From assembly GCF_002251385.1 (NCBI RefSeq), contig NZ_NPJJ01000063.1:1-64000 (forward strand): a stretch of 64,000 bases of DNA. Direction: 5' to 3'. Both the position numbers and the translations under genes were made by a program. This DNA is from Prevotella sp. P5-108. GTDB taxonomy: Bacteria; Bacteroidota; Bacteroidia; Bacteroidales; Bacteroidaceae. The notes under the pieces are model-generated. The model had not been told where the DNA came from. It saw nothing but the letters and a program-made list of their open reading frames with translations, and searched no databases. Shown piece by piece: positions 35,012-46,048 of this stretch; position 1 is the stretch's first letter, and every line of letters starts with the position of its first letter.

Positions 35012-37165
35012 ATGATGATAGCCAAAACTATAGCATTAGTTGCCGCCCTATGGATGGGCGGCAATTTTGCAAACGCACAGACCATGATTGGTAAAAGTGA
35101 CATCAAACTCAGTTCAGACCTCATGACTCCCGAAGCCTTATGGGCTATGGGACGCATAGGTGGAGCTCAGGTTTCGCCCAATGGCAAGCAAGTGGTATAC
35201 CAGGTAGGTTACTACAGCGTAGAAAAGAACAAAGGGCAGCAGACCTTGCATGTAATGAACGTGGACGGCACTGCCAAGCGTATGCTCACCACTGGCGCCA
35301 AGAGCGAGAGCGACGCCGCCTGGATAGAAGGCGGAAGCAAGATTGCCTACCTTTCTGGTGGCCAGCTGTGGAAAATGAATCCTGATGGCACAGACCGCAA
35401 GCAACTCACTCACTCGGCTTTGGATATCGAGGGATTCAGTTTCTCGCCCGACGGAAACAAGGTAATTCTTATCAAGTCAATTCCCTATAATGACATCATC
35501 AAGAAGAATCCTTCTGACTTGCCCAAGGCTACCGGCCGTGTCATCACAGACCTGAACTACCGTCATTGGGACCATTACGTTGAGACCATCGCCCATCCCT
35601 TCATGGCTGCTGTCAACGACAATGCCATCACCGACGGTATCGACATTATGGAGGGTGAACCCTACGAGTGTCCCTCTGCTCCTTTCGGTGGTATTGAGCA
35701 ACTTGCATGGAGCCCCGACTCAAAGCAGATTGCTTACTCTTCCCGTAAGCGTACTGGCTTGCATTACGCCATTTCTACCGACGCCGATATCTACCTGTAT
35801 GATATCGACAGCCACACCACCCGCAATCTCTGCAAGCCTGCCGACTATAAAGAACCAGCCATTAATCCAACCAAATCGATGAAGGACCAGCCCGTCAATC
35901 ATCAGGATGGTGATATGAACGTAGGCTATGACACTGCACCTTGTTTCTCACCCGACGGCAAGTATGTTGCTTGGCTCAGCATGGCACACAATGGCTATGA
36001 GAGCGACCGCAACCGTCTACTGGTGTATGATTTGGCCACTGGCAAGAAAGAATACGTCAGCGAGAAGCTCGACACCAATGTCGATGCATTCTGCTGGAAC
36101 TCTGACAACAAGAGTATCTACTTCATTTCCGTATGGCATGGATGTGCCAACATCTACCAGACTAATCTTCGCGGAGAAGTCCATCAGGTTACCGAAGGCC
36201 AATACGACTACGGCAGCCTCCAGATGATAGGTAACACCAAGAAGTTGCTTGTTACCCGTCATTCGATGAGCCACCCCGATGACATTTTTGTCATCAACCC
36301 CAAGAAGAAGACTGAAATCACACAGATTACAGATGAAAACAAGCATATTTTTGACCAATTTGCAGTCGGAAAGGTTGAACCTCGATGGGTGAAAACCACT
36401 GACAACAAAGATATGCTGGTATGGATAATCCTTCCTCCCCACTTCGACCCCAACAAGAAATATCCTACCCTCCTCTTCTGTGAAGGCGGTCCCCAAAGTC
36501 CCGTATCACAGTTCTGGAGTTACCGATGGAATATGCAGATTATGGCAGCCAACGGCTATGTCGTCGTAGCCCCCAACCGCCGCGGTCTGCCAGGCTTCGG
36601 CAGCAAGTGGAACGAAGATATCAGCGGCGACTGGACCGGCCAGTGCATGAAAGATTACCTCAGCGCCATCGACGATGCCGCCAACAATCTCCCCTATGTT
36701 GACAAAGACCGTCTGGGGGCCGTGGGCGCCAGCTTCGGTGGCTTCTCTGTCTATTACCTTGCCGGCCATCATGACAAACGTTTCAAGTGCTTCATCGCTC
36801 ATGACGGAGCCTTCAACCTTGAGTCCATGTACACCGATACGGAGGAAGCCTGGTTCTCCAACTGGGAATACGACGACGCCTACTGGAACAAGGACCAGAC
36901 CGAGCGTGCACGCCGCACTTATGCCAACAGTCCCCACAAGGCTGTCGATAATTGGGACACCCCCATCCTCTGCATCCATGGCGAGAAAGACTATCGCATC
37001 AATGCCAATCAGGGCTTCGGTGCCTTCAATGCAGCCCGCCTCAAAGGTATCCCTGCCGAACTGCTCCTTTTCCCTGATGAAAACCACTGGGTTCTTAAAC
37101 CACAGAACGGTGTACTGTGGCAGCGCACCTTTTTCTCATGGCTTGACCGCTGGTTAAAGAAATAA
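35012..37165 (+). CDS. S9 family prolyl oligopeptidase / dipeptidyl peptidase
   Basis: Exported serine peptidase of 717 aa. Signal peptide at about 1-23 (ending NFANAQ). Residues of about 40-430 carry WD40-like (PD40) beta-propeller repeats such as FSPDGNKVILI and FSPDGKYVAWL. The alpha/beta-hydrolase domain (about 450-717) has the triad Ser574 (GASFGG), Asp660 (HGEKDYRI) and His692 (DENHW). It fits the S9C group, close to dipeptidyl peptidase V or acylaminoacyl peptidases of Bacteroidota that release dipeptides in the periplasm. It lies two bases after yidC and 20 bp before an MFS gene; dipeptide salvage is a reasonable inference. Confidence 0.92.
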   Translation: MMIAKTIALVAALWMGGNFANAQTMIGKSDIKLSSDLMTPEALWAMGRIGGAQVSPNGKQVVYQVGYYSVEKNKGQQTLHVMNVDGTAKRMLTTGAKSESDAAWIEGGSKIAYLSGGQLWKMNPDGTDRKQLTHSALDIEGFSFSPDGNKVILIKSIPYNDIIKKNPSDLPKATGRVITDLNYRHWDHYVETIAHPFMAAVNDNAITDGIDIMEGEPYECPSAPFGGIEQLAWSPDSKQIAYSSRKRTGLHYAISTDADIYLYDIDSHTTRNLCKPADYKEPAINPTKSMKDQPVNHQDGDMNVGYDTAPCFSPDGKYVAWLSMAHNGYESDRNRLLVYDLATGKKEYVSEKLDTNVDAFCWNSDNKSIYFISVWHGCANIYQTNLRGEVHQVTEGQYDYGSLQMIGNTKKLLVTRHSMSHPDDIFVINPKKKTEITQITDENKHIFDQFAVGKVEPRWVKTTDNKDMLVWIILPPHFDPNKKYPTLLFCEGGPQSPVSQFWSYRWNMQIMAANGYVVVAPNRRGLPGFGSKWNEDISGDWTGQCMKDYLSAIDDAANNLPYVDKDRLGAVGASFGGFSVYYLAGHHDKRFKCFIAHDGAFNLESMYTDTEEAWFSNWEYDDAYWNKDQTERARRTYANSPHKAVDNWDTPILCIHGEKDYRINANQGFGAFNAARLKGIPAELLLFPDENHWVLKPQNGVLWQRTFFSWLDRWLKK

Positions 37166-37185
37166 ACAATAAAAAGATATAAGCA

Positions 37186-38802
37186 ATGACAACAACACAA
37201 AAAACACTGCGCGACTCGGCCGCCATCCGCTGGATGGCCCTGTTGCTCTTGGCTTTGGCCATGTTCTGTGCCTACATCTTTATGGACATCCTTTCGCCCA
37301 TTAAAGACCTGATGCAGACACAGCGAGGCTGGGACTCTGACGCCTTCGGTACCATGCAGGGCTCGGAGACTTTCCTCAACGTATTTGTCTTCTTCCTGAT
37401 TTTTGCAGGCATCATCCTCGACAAGATGGGCGTTCGCTTTACAGCCCTCCTCTCTGGAGGCGTGATGCTTTTGGGAGCCATCATCAAGTGGTATGCCATC
37501 AGCGACAGCTTTATCGGCAGCGACCTTGAGACCTGGTTTACCAATAACCTCAACCACATCCCCGTCTTCGAGCAGTTGAACGTATCGCCGTTCTATGAGG
37601 GTATGCCCGCATCTGCCAAGTTGGCAGCCTGTGGATTTATGCTCTTCGGCTGCGGAGCCGAGATGGGCGGCATCACCGTATCGCGTGGTATCGTCAAGTG
37701 GTTCAAGGGCCGCGAGATGGCATTGGCCATGGGCTCTGAGATGGCATTGGCCCGCCTGGGCGTAGCCACCTGCATGATATTCTCGCCCTTCTTCGCCAAG
37801 CTCGGCGGAGTCGTTAGCGTATCACGCTCTGTGGCTTTCGGCGTTGTGCTGCTTTGCATCGCCATGATTATGCTCGTTGTCTATTTCTTTATGGACAAGA
37901 AACTCGACGCGCAGACCGGCGAAGCCGAAGAGAAAGACGACCCTTTCAAAATCAGCGACTTGGGACAGATACTCACCAGCAGTGGTTTCTGGCTCGTATC
38001 ATTGCTCTGCGTACTCTACTATTCAGCTATCTTCCCCTTCCAGAAGTACGCTGTAAACATGCTGCAGTGCAACCTCTCATTTACTGAGGTTCCCGCCGAC
38101 TCCTTCTGGGCATCCTCGTCTGTTACCATCATCCAGTATGTCATCATGCTTGTGGTGGCTGTTACAGCGTTTATGTTCAACTTCCTCAAGAACAAGAGCT
38201 TCAAGTACGGAGTGCTCTGCCTGTCCATCGTATCCCTTGTCACCTACTGCTACATGGGCTACATGCGTCAGTCTGCCGAGTCTATCTTTGCCGTGTTCCC
38301 ACTGCTTGCCGTGGGCATTACCCCCATCCTGGGCAACTATGTAGACCATAAGGGTAAGGCTGCCTCTATGCTCGTTCTGGGTTCACTGCTGCTTATCGCC
38401 TGCCACCTTACCTTCGCCTTCATTCTGCCCGAGTTCAAGGGCAATCAGGTAGGCGGAGTCATTGTGGCCTACGTGACCATCCTCGTTCTCGGCGCATCGT
38501 TCTCTCTTGCCCCCGCCTCTCTGTGGCCAAGCGTGCCCAAGCTGGTAGACGCCAAAATCATCGGCTCTGCCTACGCCCTCATCTTCTGGATACAGAATAT
38601 CGGCCTGTGGCTGTTCCCCCTGCTCATCGGCAAGGTCCTCACCATGACCAACAAGGGAGTTACCAATGCTACCGAGCTCAACTACACCGCCCCATTGGTG
38701 ATGCTGGCTGGCTTGGGTGTTGCCGCGCTCATCATCGGCCTTGTCCTCAAGGTTGTTGACAAGAAGAAGGGACTGCACCTTGAAGAGCCCAACATCAAGT
38801 AA
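37186..38802 (+). CDS. MFS transporter, possibly dipeptide/MFSD1-like
   Basis: Inner-membrane transporter of 538 aa with about 12 membrane segments. Recognisable MFS features are FAGIILDKMGVRFTALLSGG (first loop motif) and a long hydrophilic loop at about 100-145. A central cytoplasmic loop is acidic (QTGEAEEKDDPFK). The substrate is not evident. The overall look and placement directly after an S9 dipeptidyl peptidase recall the MFSD1-type dipeptide carriers, but this is inference from context and a weak sequence impression. It is cotranscribed with the S9 gene (20-bp gap). A large hairpin follows the stop. Confidence 0.8.
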   Translation: MTTTQKTLRDSAAIRWMALLLLALAMFCAYIFMDILSPIKDLMQTQRGWDSDAFGTMQGSETFLNVFVFFLIFAGIILDKMGVRFTALLSGGVMLLGAIIKWYAISDSFIGSDLETWFTNNLNHIPVFEQLNVSPFYEGMPASAKLAACGFMLFGCGAEMGGITVSRGIVKWFKGREMALAMGSEMALARLGVATCMIFSPFFAKLGGVVSVSRSVAFGVVLLCIAMIMLVVYFFMDKKLDAQTGEAEEKDDPFKISDLGQILTSSGFWLVSLLCVLYYSAIFPFQKYAVNMLQCNLSFTEVPADSFWASSSVTIIQYVIMLVVAVTAFMFNFLKNKSFKYGVLCLSIVSLVTYCYMGYMRQSAESIFAVFPLLAVGITPILGNYVDHKGKAASMLVLGSLLLIACHLTFAFILPEFKGNQVGGVIVAYVTILVLGASFSLAPASLWPSVPKLVDAKIIGSAYALIFWIQNIGLWLFPLLIGKVLTMTNKGVTNATELNYTAPLVMLAGLGVAALIIGLVLKVVDKKKGLHLEEPNIK

Positions 38803-38813
38803 ACCTCCATATC

Positions 38814-38856
38814 ATCCATGTGCGTCACCGGCCCTGCGCCGATGCCGCACATGGAT
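38814..38856 (+). terminator. Long hairpin between the MFS and SLC13 genes
   Basis: ATCCATGTGCG (38814-38824) pairs perfectly with CGCACATGGAT (38846-38856); inside, CGGC pairs with GCCG. No clear T-run follows (ATATATACC), so it may be a factor-dependent terminator or a transcript-end structure. Confidence 0.5.
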
Positions 38857-38944
38857 ATATATACCAGAAATACACCTACCCAATTGAACCTGACATTCGT
38901 AAACATCATAATAACTAATAATAACAACTAAAAACTTAAAGATT

Positions 38945-40402
38945 ATGTCTGAAGAAAATGTTCTTTCAAACAAGATTGAGATGAAAAAGGTATGGCAGCT
39001 GCTCGGCATCATTGCCGTTACCGCCCTCATCTGGAACCTCCCAATCACCTGCTTTGGCATTGAGGGCCTTACCGTTATCCAGCAGCGCGTTATAGCCATC
39101 TTTGTCTTCGCTACTCTTTCATGGCTGTTCGAGGCCATTCCCTCTTGGGCAACCTCACTGGCCATCATATCAGTAATGTGTCTCACTCTGTCTGACAACT
39201 CCATCGCCTGCTTCAAGGGCGAGGGCGAAGCCTTTGGCGAGCTTCTCAAGTCCAAGGACATCATGGCCACCTTCGCCAACCCCGTCATCATGCTCTTCCT
39301 CGGCGGTTTCATCCTTGCCATCGCAGCCACCAAGTCGGGTCTTGACGTGCTGCTTGCCAAGAACCTTATCCGTCCCTTCGGCAACAAGAGCGAGAACGTG
39401 CTGTTGGGCTTCCTACTCATCACAGGCGTCTTCTCGATGTTCGTGTCCAATACAGCTACCGCCGCCATGATGCTCACCTTCCTTACCCCTGTCTTCGCCG
39501 CCCTTCCCGCCAACGGAAAGGGACGCATCGCGCTGACGATGAGCATCCCAATCGCCGCCAATATCGGTGGTATGGCCACTCCTATCGGTACACCTCCCAA
39601 TGCCATCGCCCTGCAGGCCCTCAATGAGCAGCTGCATCTTAACATCAGCTTCGGACAGTGGATGTCATTCATGTTCCCGCTGGTCATCATCATCCTGTTC
39701 ATCAGCTGGCGCCTTATCCTCAAGTTCTTCCCCTTCACTCAGAAGACCATCGAACTCAAGATTGAGGGTCATGTTTCTCACGGCTGGCGTATGTGGGTGG
39801 TATGCATCACCTTCATCGTCACCATCCTCATGTGGCTGCTCGACCGTGTCACTGGTGTCGACGCCAACACTGTAGCCATCATTCCTATGGGTGTATTCGC
39901 ACTTACAGGAGTCATCAATGGCAAAGACTTGCAGAAGATTGACTGGAGCGTTATCTGGATGGTTGCCGGTGGTTTCGCCCTCGGACTGGGCATGAACGGC
40001 ACCGGACTTGCCGACCGCGCTATCGAGAGTATACCTTTCGGCGAGTTCTCTCCCATCGCCATATTGCTCATCTCTGGACTTATCTGCTACTTCCTCAGCA
40101 ACTTTATCAGCAACACTGCCACCGCAGCTCTTCTGGTTCCAATCCTTGCTGTCGTTTGTACAGGTATGGGCGACAAGCTGGGCACCATTGGCGGCACCTC
40201 TACCATCATCATCGGTATTGCCCTTGCTGCATCCAGCGCCATGTGTCTCCCCATCTCTACTCCTCCTAACGCTATCGCCTTCTCTACCGGACTGGTCAAG
40301 CAGAACGATATGCTCAAGACGGGTATCACCATGGGCATCATCAGCATGGTTCTCGGCTACACCGTGCTCTACTTCATCGGTAAGGCCGGACTCATCGGAT
40401 AA
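38945..40402 (+). CDS. SLC13 (DASS) family anion:sodium symporter
   Basis: Inner-membrane carrier of 485 aa with about 11-12 membrane segments. It carries both halves of the DASS signature: SNTATAAMMLTFLTPVF with IGTPPNAIALQ in the first half, and SNFISNTATAALLVPIL with STPPNAIAFSTGLVKQNDM in the second. The SNT and TPPN motifs bind substrate carboxylates and sodium. Likely cargo is a C4-dicarboxylate, citrate, phosphate or sulfate. It starts 142 bp after the MFS gene and is followed by a strong terminator. No binding-protein or sensor partner is seen. Confidence 0.92.
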   Translation: MSEENVLSNKIEMKKVWQLLGIIAVTALIWNLPITCFGIEGLTVIQQRVIAIFVFATLSWLFEAIPSWATSLAIISVMCLTLSDNSIACFKGEGEAFGELLKSKDIMATFANPVIMLFLGGFILAIAATKSGLDVLLAKNLIRPFGNKSENVLLGFLLITGVFSMFVSNTATAAMMLTFLTPVFAALPANGKGRIALTMSIPIAANIGGMATPIGTPPNAIALQALNEQLHLNISFGQWMSFMFPLVIIILFISWRLILKFFPFTQKTIELKIEGHVSHGWRMWVVCITFIVTILMWLLDRVTGVDANTVAIIPMGVFALTGVINGKDLQKIDWSVIWMVAGGFALGLGMNGTGLADRAIESIPFGEFSPIAILLISGLICYFLSNFISNTATAALLVPILAVVCTGMGDKLGTIGGTSTIIIGIALAASSAMCLPISTPPNAIAFSTGLVKQNDMLKTGITMGIISMVLGYTVLYFIGKAGLIG

Positions 40403-40423
40403 ATATTATCTACAAAAACTATC

Positions 40424-40455
40424 AACGGGAAGGGGCTACTCTTCCCGTTTTTTGT
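40424..40455 (+). terminator. Intrinsic terminator after the SLC13 gene
   Basis: AACGGGAAG (40424-40432) pairs perfectly with CTTCCCGTT (40441-40449) around an 8-nt loop and is followed by a T-run. Confidence 0.88.
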
Positions 40456-40531
40456 TGCCGCGACCCAGCACAATCGCACCAGACATCCGCTCGCACGAAG
40501 AGAGTCCATCTCCATTTCTGCACTGACCATC

Positions 40532-40657
40532 GACAAAGTATTTGCAGGGTTGGAAATGGAGAAATCGTGGTGCGATTTGTTTGTTTCGCATCGCGAAAAG
40601 TGTAATTCGCAGTTTGAAACAAGTAAATCGTAGTTTGGAAACTACTTGAAAGCCATT
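40532..40657. repeat. Tandem array of 21-bp degenerate units (array 3)
   Basis: Four units are clear: 40553-40573, 40574-40594, 40595-40615 and 40616-40636. Each starts with GA and has TCG at positions 13-15. The third and fourth end in GTTT, giving AGTTTGA or AGTTTGG at the junctions. Weaker units flank them at 40532-40552 and 40637-40657. Fourteen bases around TTCGCAGTTTGAAA are identical to part of array 2 (near 28287-28300), about 12 kb away. The array lies after the SLC13 terminator and upstream of the ABC-F promoter. Confidence 0.75.
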
Positions 40658-40824
40658 GCGTTAAACTTTGCCGCGACGGCGCTATTGATGCTACATGCCA
40701 GAGGCCGACCGCTGAAGATTTCCACTATAGGCGAGCATACAGCCCCTCCACCAGCTCCATCCCCCACAGCCACAACCTTATCTCCCCCGATGTCGGGAGA
40801 AAAAGCGGTGATAGTTAGGTTTTA
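40642..40824 (-). pseudogene. Possible coding remnant
   Basis: A minus-strand frame without a start codon reads DKVVAVGDGAGGGAVCSPIV, then EIFSGRPLACSINSAVAAKF and NAMAFK before a stop at 40642. The composition looks protein-like and Gly/Ala-rich, but I recognise no family. It lies between array 3 and the ABC-F promoter and may be the decayed end of a gene or coincidence. Confidence 0.2.
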
Positions 40825-40846
40825 ACAAAAAAAAAGCGTAATTTTG
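40815..40846 (+). promoter_or_regulatory. Promoter of the ABC-F gene
   Basis: TAATTTTG (40839-40846) with TTAG (40815-40818) at a 20-nt distance. The transcript would start near 40852, giving an unusually long leader of about 150 nt. Confidence 0.6.
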
Positions 40847-40886
40847 CACCTTACTAACAGAGGTCGCGCCTACGGGTCTGCGCGTC

Positions 40887-40925
40887 ATGCCCGCTGCGCG
40901 AACTATAGTTAAACCGAATATATAA
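40887..40925 (+). CDS. Possible 12-codon leader peptide ORF upstream of ABC-F
   Basis: ATG at 40887 reads MPAARTIVKPNI and stops at 40923-40925. It is inside the long ABC-F leader. A hairpin (CTGTCTGC near 40941 with GCAAGACAG near 40962) follows. Some ABC-F resistance genes use such leader ORFs for ribosome-sensing attenuation. Here the evidence is only arrangement. Confidence 0.3.
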   Translation: MPAARTIVKPNI

Positions 40926-41000
40926 ACATACCGCCACGCCCTGTCTGCCGTCTGCGCCCCAGCAAGACAGAGCCGTGCAAGCATATTGAAGACCAGAAAT

Positions 41001-42938
<1,938 letters not shown>

Positions 42939-42960
42939 TCAACAACCAAACAACAATACA

Positions 42961-44994
42961 ATGAAACTGAAACCAATTATTCCGATAGTCCTCATGATAT
43001 CGGCGCCCATCATGGGCATGGGACAGAACAAGTCGGGACTGGTAATGTCAAACCTTGACAAAACCGTCAAGCCTGCCGATGACTTTTATCAGTTTGCCAC
43101 TGGTGGATGGCAGAAGAACAATCCTCTCCCTGCCGCCTACAGCCGCTACGGCAGTTTCGACCAGCTGCAGGAGAACAACAGCAAGCGCATCAACACTATC
43201 CTCTCCGACCTGGAAAAGAAGAAATATGCCACCGGCACCATCGAGCAGAAGCTGTCTGACTTCTACAAGCTGGCTCTCAACGTAGAGCGACGCAATACCG
43301 AGGGCACAGCCCCCGTTGCCGCTCTGCTCAACGAGATAGAGAGCGCCTCTACCGTGGCCCAGCTGCGCGAGCTCCAGCTCAAGTATGCCGCCCAGGGCTA
43401 TGGCGTACAGTATGCCTCATACTTCGGCGCCGACTCCAAGAATGTGAGCATGAACATCATGCACATCTCTCAGAGCGGACTCACTCTGGAGCAGAAAGAC
43501 TACTATCTCAACAACGACGCTGCCACGGTGGCCATACGCGAGGCTTTCCGCAAGCACATCGCCCGCATGTTCGGGCTCTACGGTTTTGACGACGCCCAGG
43601 CCCAGAAGAAGAGCGACGCCGTGTTCCGCCAAGAGACCATCCTAGCCCTTATCTCCAAGAGCGAGACCGAGCTGCGCGACCCCGAGGCCAACTACAACAA
43701 GATGACCATGAAGGCGTTTGCCGAGCACTATCCCAACATCCCACTCGAGCAAATGTGCGTGGCAGAGGGCGTAAACAAGGACTACATCCAGACACTCATC
43801 GTGGGCCAGCCCGAGTTTATGAAGGGCCTGGACAAGATTGTGGCTCTGCAGACCGCCGACGAAATCAAGGCGCTCATGGAGTGGGACATCATCATGAGCT
43901 CGGCATCCTACCTCAGCGACGAGATAAGAGAAGCCAACTTCGACTTCTTCGGCAAGACCATGAGCGGCCGCAAGGAAGACTACCCATTATGGAAACGCGC
44001 CACCGCACAAGTCGAGGCACAGATGGGCGAGGCTTTGGGCAAAATCTACACGCAGCGCTACTTCCCCGAGTCGTCAAAGAAGATGATGGAGAAGCTGGTG
44101 GCCAACCTGCAGATAGCTTTGGGTCAGCGCATCGACGCCCAGAAGTGGATGGGAAGCGAAACCAAAGCCAACGCACACCGCAAACTGGACAAGTTCTACG
44201 TAAAGATAGGCTATCCCAACAAGTGGACAGACTTCAGCGCATTGACAATAGACCCATCAAAGAGCTACTATGACAACGTGATGGCATGTCGCGCCTTCGC
44301 CCACGACAAGCATATCGCCGAGAAGGCCGGCAAACCCGTTGACCGCGATGAGTGGTTTATGAACCCACAGACCGTCAACGCCTATTACAACCCAACCACC
44401 AATGAGATATGCTTCCCTGCGGGCATCCTGCAGTACCCCTTCTTCGACCCCAAGGCCGACGAAGCATTCAACTATGGTGCCATCGGCGTAGTGATAGGTC
44501 ATGAGATGACCCACGGGTTTGACGACAAGGGCCGTCTCTACGATGCCGACGGTATGCTCAAGGACTGGTGGACCGCCAAGGATGCCGAGGGTTTCAAGGA
44601 GCGTGCCGATATGTATGCCAACTTCTTCAACAACATCAAGGTACTGCCCGACCTCAACGCCAATGGTGAGTTCACGCTGGGCGAAAACCTCGCCGACCAC
44701 GGTGGTCTGCAACTGGCTTTCACTGCCTACAAGAACGCCACTGCCGAGAAGCCACTCAAGCAGAAGGACGGCTTCACCGCCGACCAGCGCTTCTTCATCG
44801 CCTACGCTGGAGTTTGGGGCCAGAACATCACCGAGAAGGAAATACGCAACCGCGTAAAGCGCGATCCGCACTCACTGGGTAAATGGCGCGTCAACGGCGC
44901 TCTGCCCCATGTAGATGCGTGGTACGAGGCTTTCGGAGTGAAGGAGGGCGACAAGCTCTATATCCCCAAGGCCAACCGTCTGGACCTCTGGTAA
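42961..44994 (+). CDS. pepO: M13 family metallopeptidase (PepO/neprilysin-like)
   Basis: Zinc endopeptidase of 677 aa for small peptides. Probably exported: the start MKLKPIIPIVLMISAPIMGMGQ is a likely signal peptide. The catalytic domain has HEMTH (in VIGHEMTHGFDDKGRLYD), the third ligand in GENLADHGGLQ, and the substrate-binding NAYYNPTTNEICFPAGILQ. The C-terminus KANRLDLW corresponds to the conserved C-terminal Trp of M13 enzymes. The gene is 22 bp after the ABC-F gene. Together with the S9 peptidase upstream it points to a peptide-degrading lifestyle. Confidence 0.94.
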   Translation: MKLKPIIPIVLMISAPIMGMGQNKSGLVMSNLDKTVKPADDFYQFATGGWQKNNPLPAAYSRYGSFDQLQENNSKRINTILSDLEKKKYATGTIEQKLSDFYKLALNVERRNTEGTAPVAALLNEIESASTVAQLRELQLKYAAQGYGVQYASYFGADSKNVSMNIMHISQSGLTLEQKDYYLNNDAATVAIREAFRKHIARMFGLYGFDDAQAQKKSDAVFRQETILALISKSETELRDPEANYNKMTMKAFAEHYPNIPLEQMCVAEGVNKDYIQTLIVGQPEFMKGLDKIVALQTADEIKALMEWDIIMSSASYLSDEIREANFDFFGKTMSGRKEDYPLWKRATAQVEAQMGEALGKIYTQRYFPESSKKMMEKLVANLQIALGQRIDAQKWMGSETKANAHRKLDKFYVKIGYPNKWTDFSALTIDPSKSYYDNVMACRAFAHDKHIAEKAGKPVDRDEWFMNPQTVNAYYNPTTNEICFPAGILQYPFFDPKADEAFNYGAIGVVIGHEMTHGFDDKGRLYDADGMLKDWWTAKDAEGFKERADMYANFFNNIKVLPDLNANGEFTLGENLADHGGLQLAFTAYKNATAEKPLKQKDGFTADQRFFIAYAGVWGQNITEKEIRNRVKRDPHSLGKWRVNGALPHVDAWYEAFGVKEGDKLYIPKANRLDLW

Positions 44995-45020
44995 CACATC
45001 GTAAGACAAGATAAAAGTGG

Positions 45021-45060
45021 GGGCTGTCAGAAAATACTTTGACAGCCCTACTTGTTTTTC
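45021..45060 (+). terminator. Terminator after pepO
   Basis: GGGCTGTCA (45021-45029) pairs with TGACAGCCC (45040-45048), followed by TACTTGTTTTTC. It precedes the metA promoter. Confidence 0.72.
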
Positions 45061-45080
45061 ATCGGTTTTTGTTATTTTTG
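45051..45080 (+). promoter_or_regulatory. Promoter of metA
   Basis: TATTTTTG (45073-45080) with CTTG (45051-45054) 18 nt upstream. The predicted start near 45086 excludes the longer reading frame from 45017. No SAM riboswitch fits in the 45-nt leader. Confidence 0.6.
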
Positions 45081-45130
45081 CAACTGTAAAACGCCCCACA
45101 TTATTGACAAGTAGTAATTCCACAACAGTT

Positions 45131-46048
45131 ATGCCCATATATTTACCCGAAGGTATTCCCGCCATCCAGACCCTGAACCACGAACACGTGGACGGCATCG
45201 AAGGATATGGACGCGACTGCGCCCGCCGAGAGGACCGCCTACACATCGTGGTCCTCAACCTCATGCCCAAGAAGGAGGAAACAGAGTGCGACCTGGCGCG
45301 TGTGCTGGCCTACTCTTCACACAAGATAGAGTTGAGTTTCATGAAGCTGCGCTCGCATACCTCAAAGAATACAACGGCAGAACATCTGGAACGCTTCTAT
45401 CGGTATGCCGACGAACTGGCAGATGAGCATTTCGACGGCATGATAGTCACCGGCGCACCGGTAGAGACCATCGCCTATGAAGAGGTAGACTATTGGCGCG
45501 AGCTCACGGCCATCATGGACTGGGCCCACAGCCACGTGCGCAGCACGCTCTATCTGTGCTGGGGAGCAATGGCTGCGCTTTACCATTTCTACGGCATCCC
45601 CAAGTATCTCTTGCCAGCCAAGAGGTTCGGCGTGTTTACGGTAATGCCAGCCGACCTGCACCATCCCATATTCAGCGGTTTCGACGACACTTTCAGCATG
45701 CCCAACAGCCGCCATACCGAGATAAGGCGCCCGGACATCGAGCATACCGAGGGCGTGGACATCCTCGCCGAGTCGGCCGAAGCCGGTCTGTGCATCTGCG
45801 CCTCGCGCCAGCATAGAGACTTCTATGTATTGGGCCACTTCGAATATCCCGTGTGGACACTTGGCGACGAGTACCGCCGCGACCTGGGCAAGCGCGATGA
45901 TGTCAATCTGCCACAGCACTACTACCCCAACGACGACCCCAGCGCCCAGCCCCACTGCAACTGGCGCGCAGCGGCTACGCTCTTTTACAACAACTGGATC
46001 AATCATTATGTCTGTCGTCAAGAGGCAGATGAAAACATAAACGTATGA
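45131..46048 (+). CDS. metA: Homoserine O-acyltransferase MetA
   Basis: Acylates homoserine (acetyl or succinyl) at the first committed step of methionine synthesis. The 305-aa protein starts MPIYLPEGIPAI and has the catalytic Cys143 (YLCWGAM), His236 and Glu238 (GHFEYPVW), closely matching the E. coli numbering of 142, 235 and 237. NLMPKKEETE and MIVTGAPVE are further family motifs. Many enzymes of this class use acetyl-CoA; the sequence alone does not settle the donor. Its last four bases overlap the next gene (ATGA). metH and map in the same window also serve methionine. Confidence 0.95.
   Translation: MPIYLPEGIPAIQTLNHEHVDGIEGYGRDCARREDRLHIVVLNLMPKKEETECDLARVLAYSSHKIELSFMKLRSHTSKNTTAEHLERFYRYADELADEHFDGMIVTGAPVETIAYEEVDYWRELTAIMDWAHSHVRSTLYLCWGAMAALYHFYGIPKYLLPAKRFGVFTVMPADLHHPIFSGFDDTFSMPNSRHTEIRRPDIEHTEGVDILAESAEAGLCICASRQHRDFYVLGHFEYPVWTLGDEYRRDLGKRDDVNLPQHYYPNDDPSAQPHCNWRAAATLFYNNWINHYVCRQEADENINV

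Noticed and set aside
45017..45130. N-terminal extension of MetA by 38 residues
   Set aside because: The extension crosses the pepO terminator and the metA promoter; conserved MetA sequence starts at 45131.
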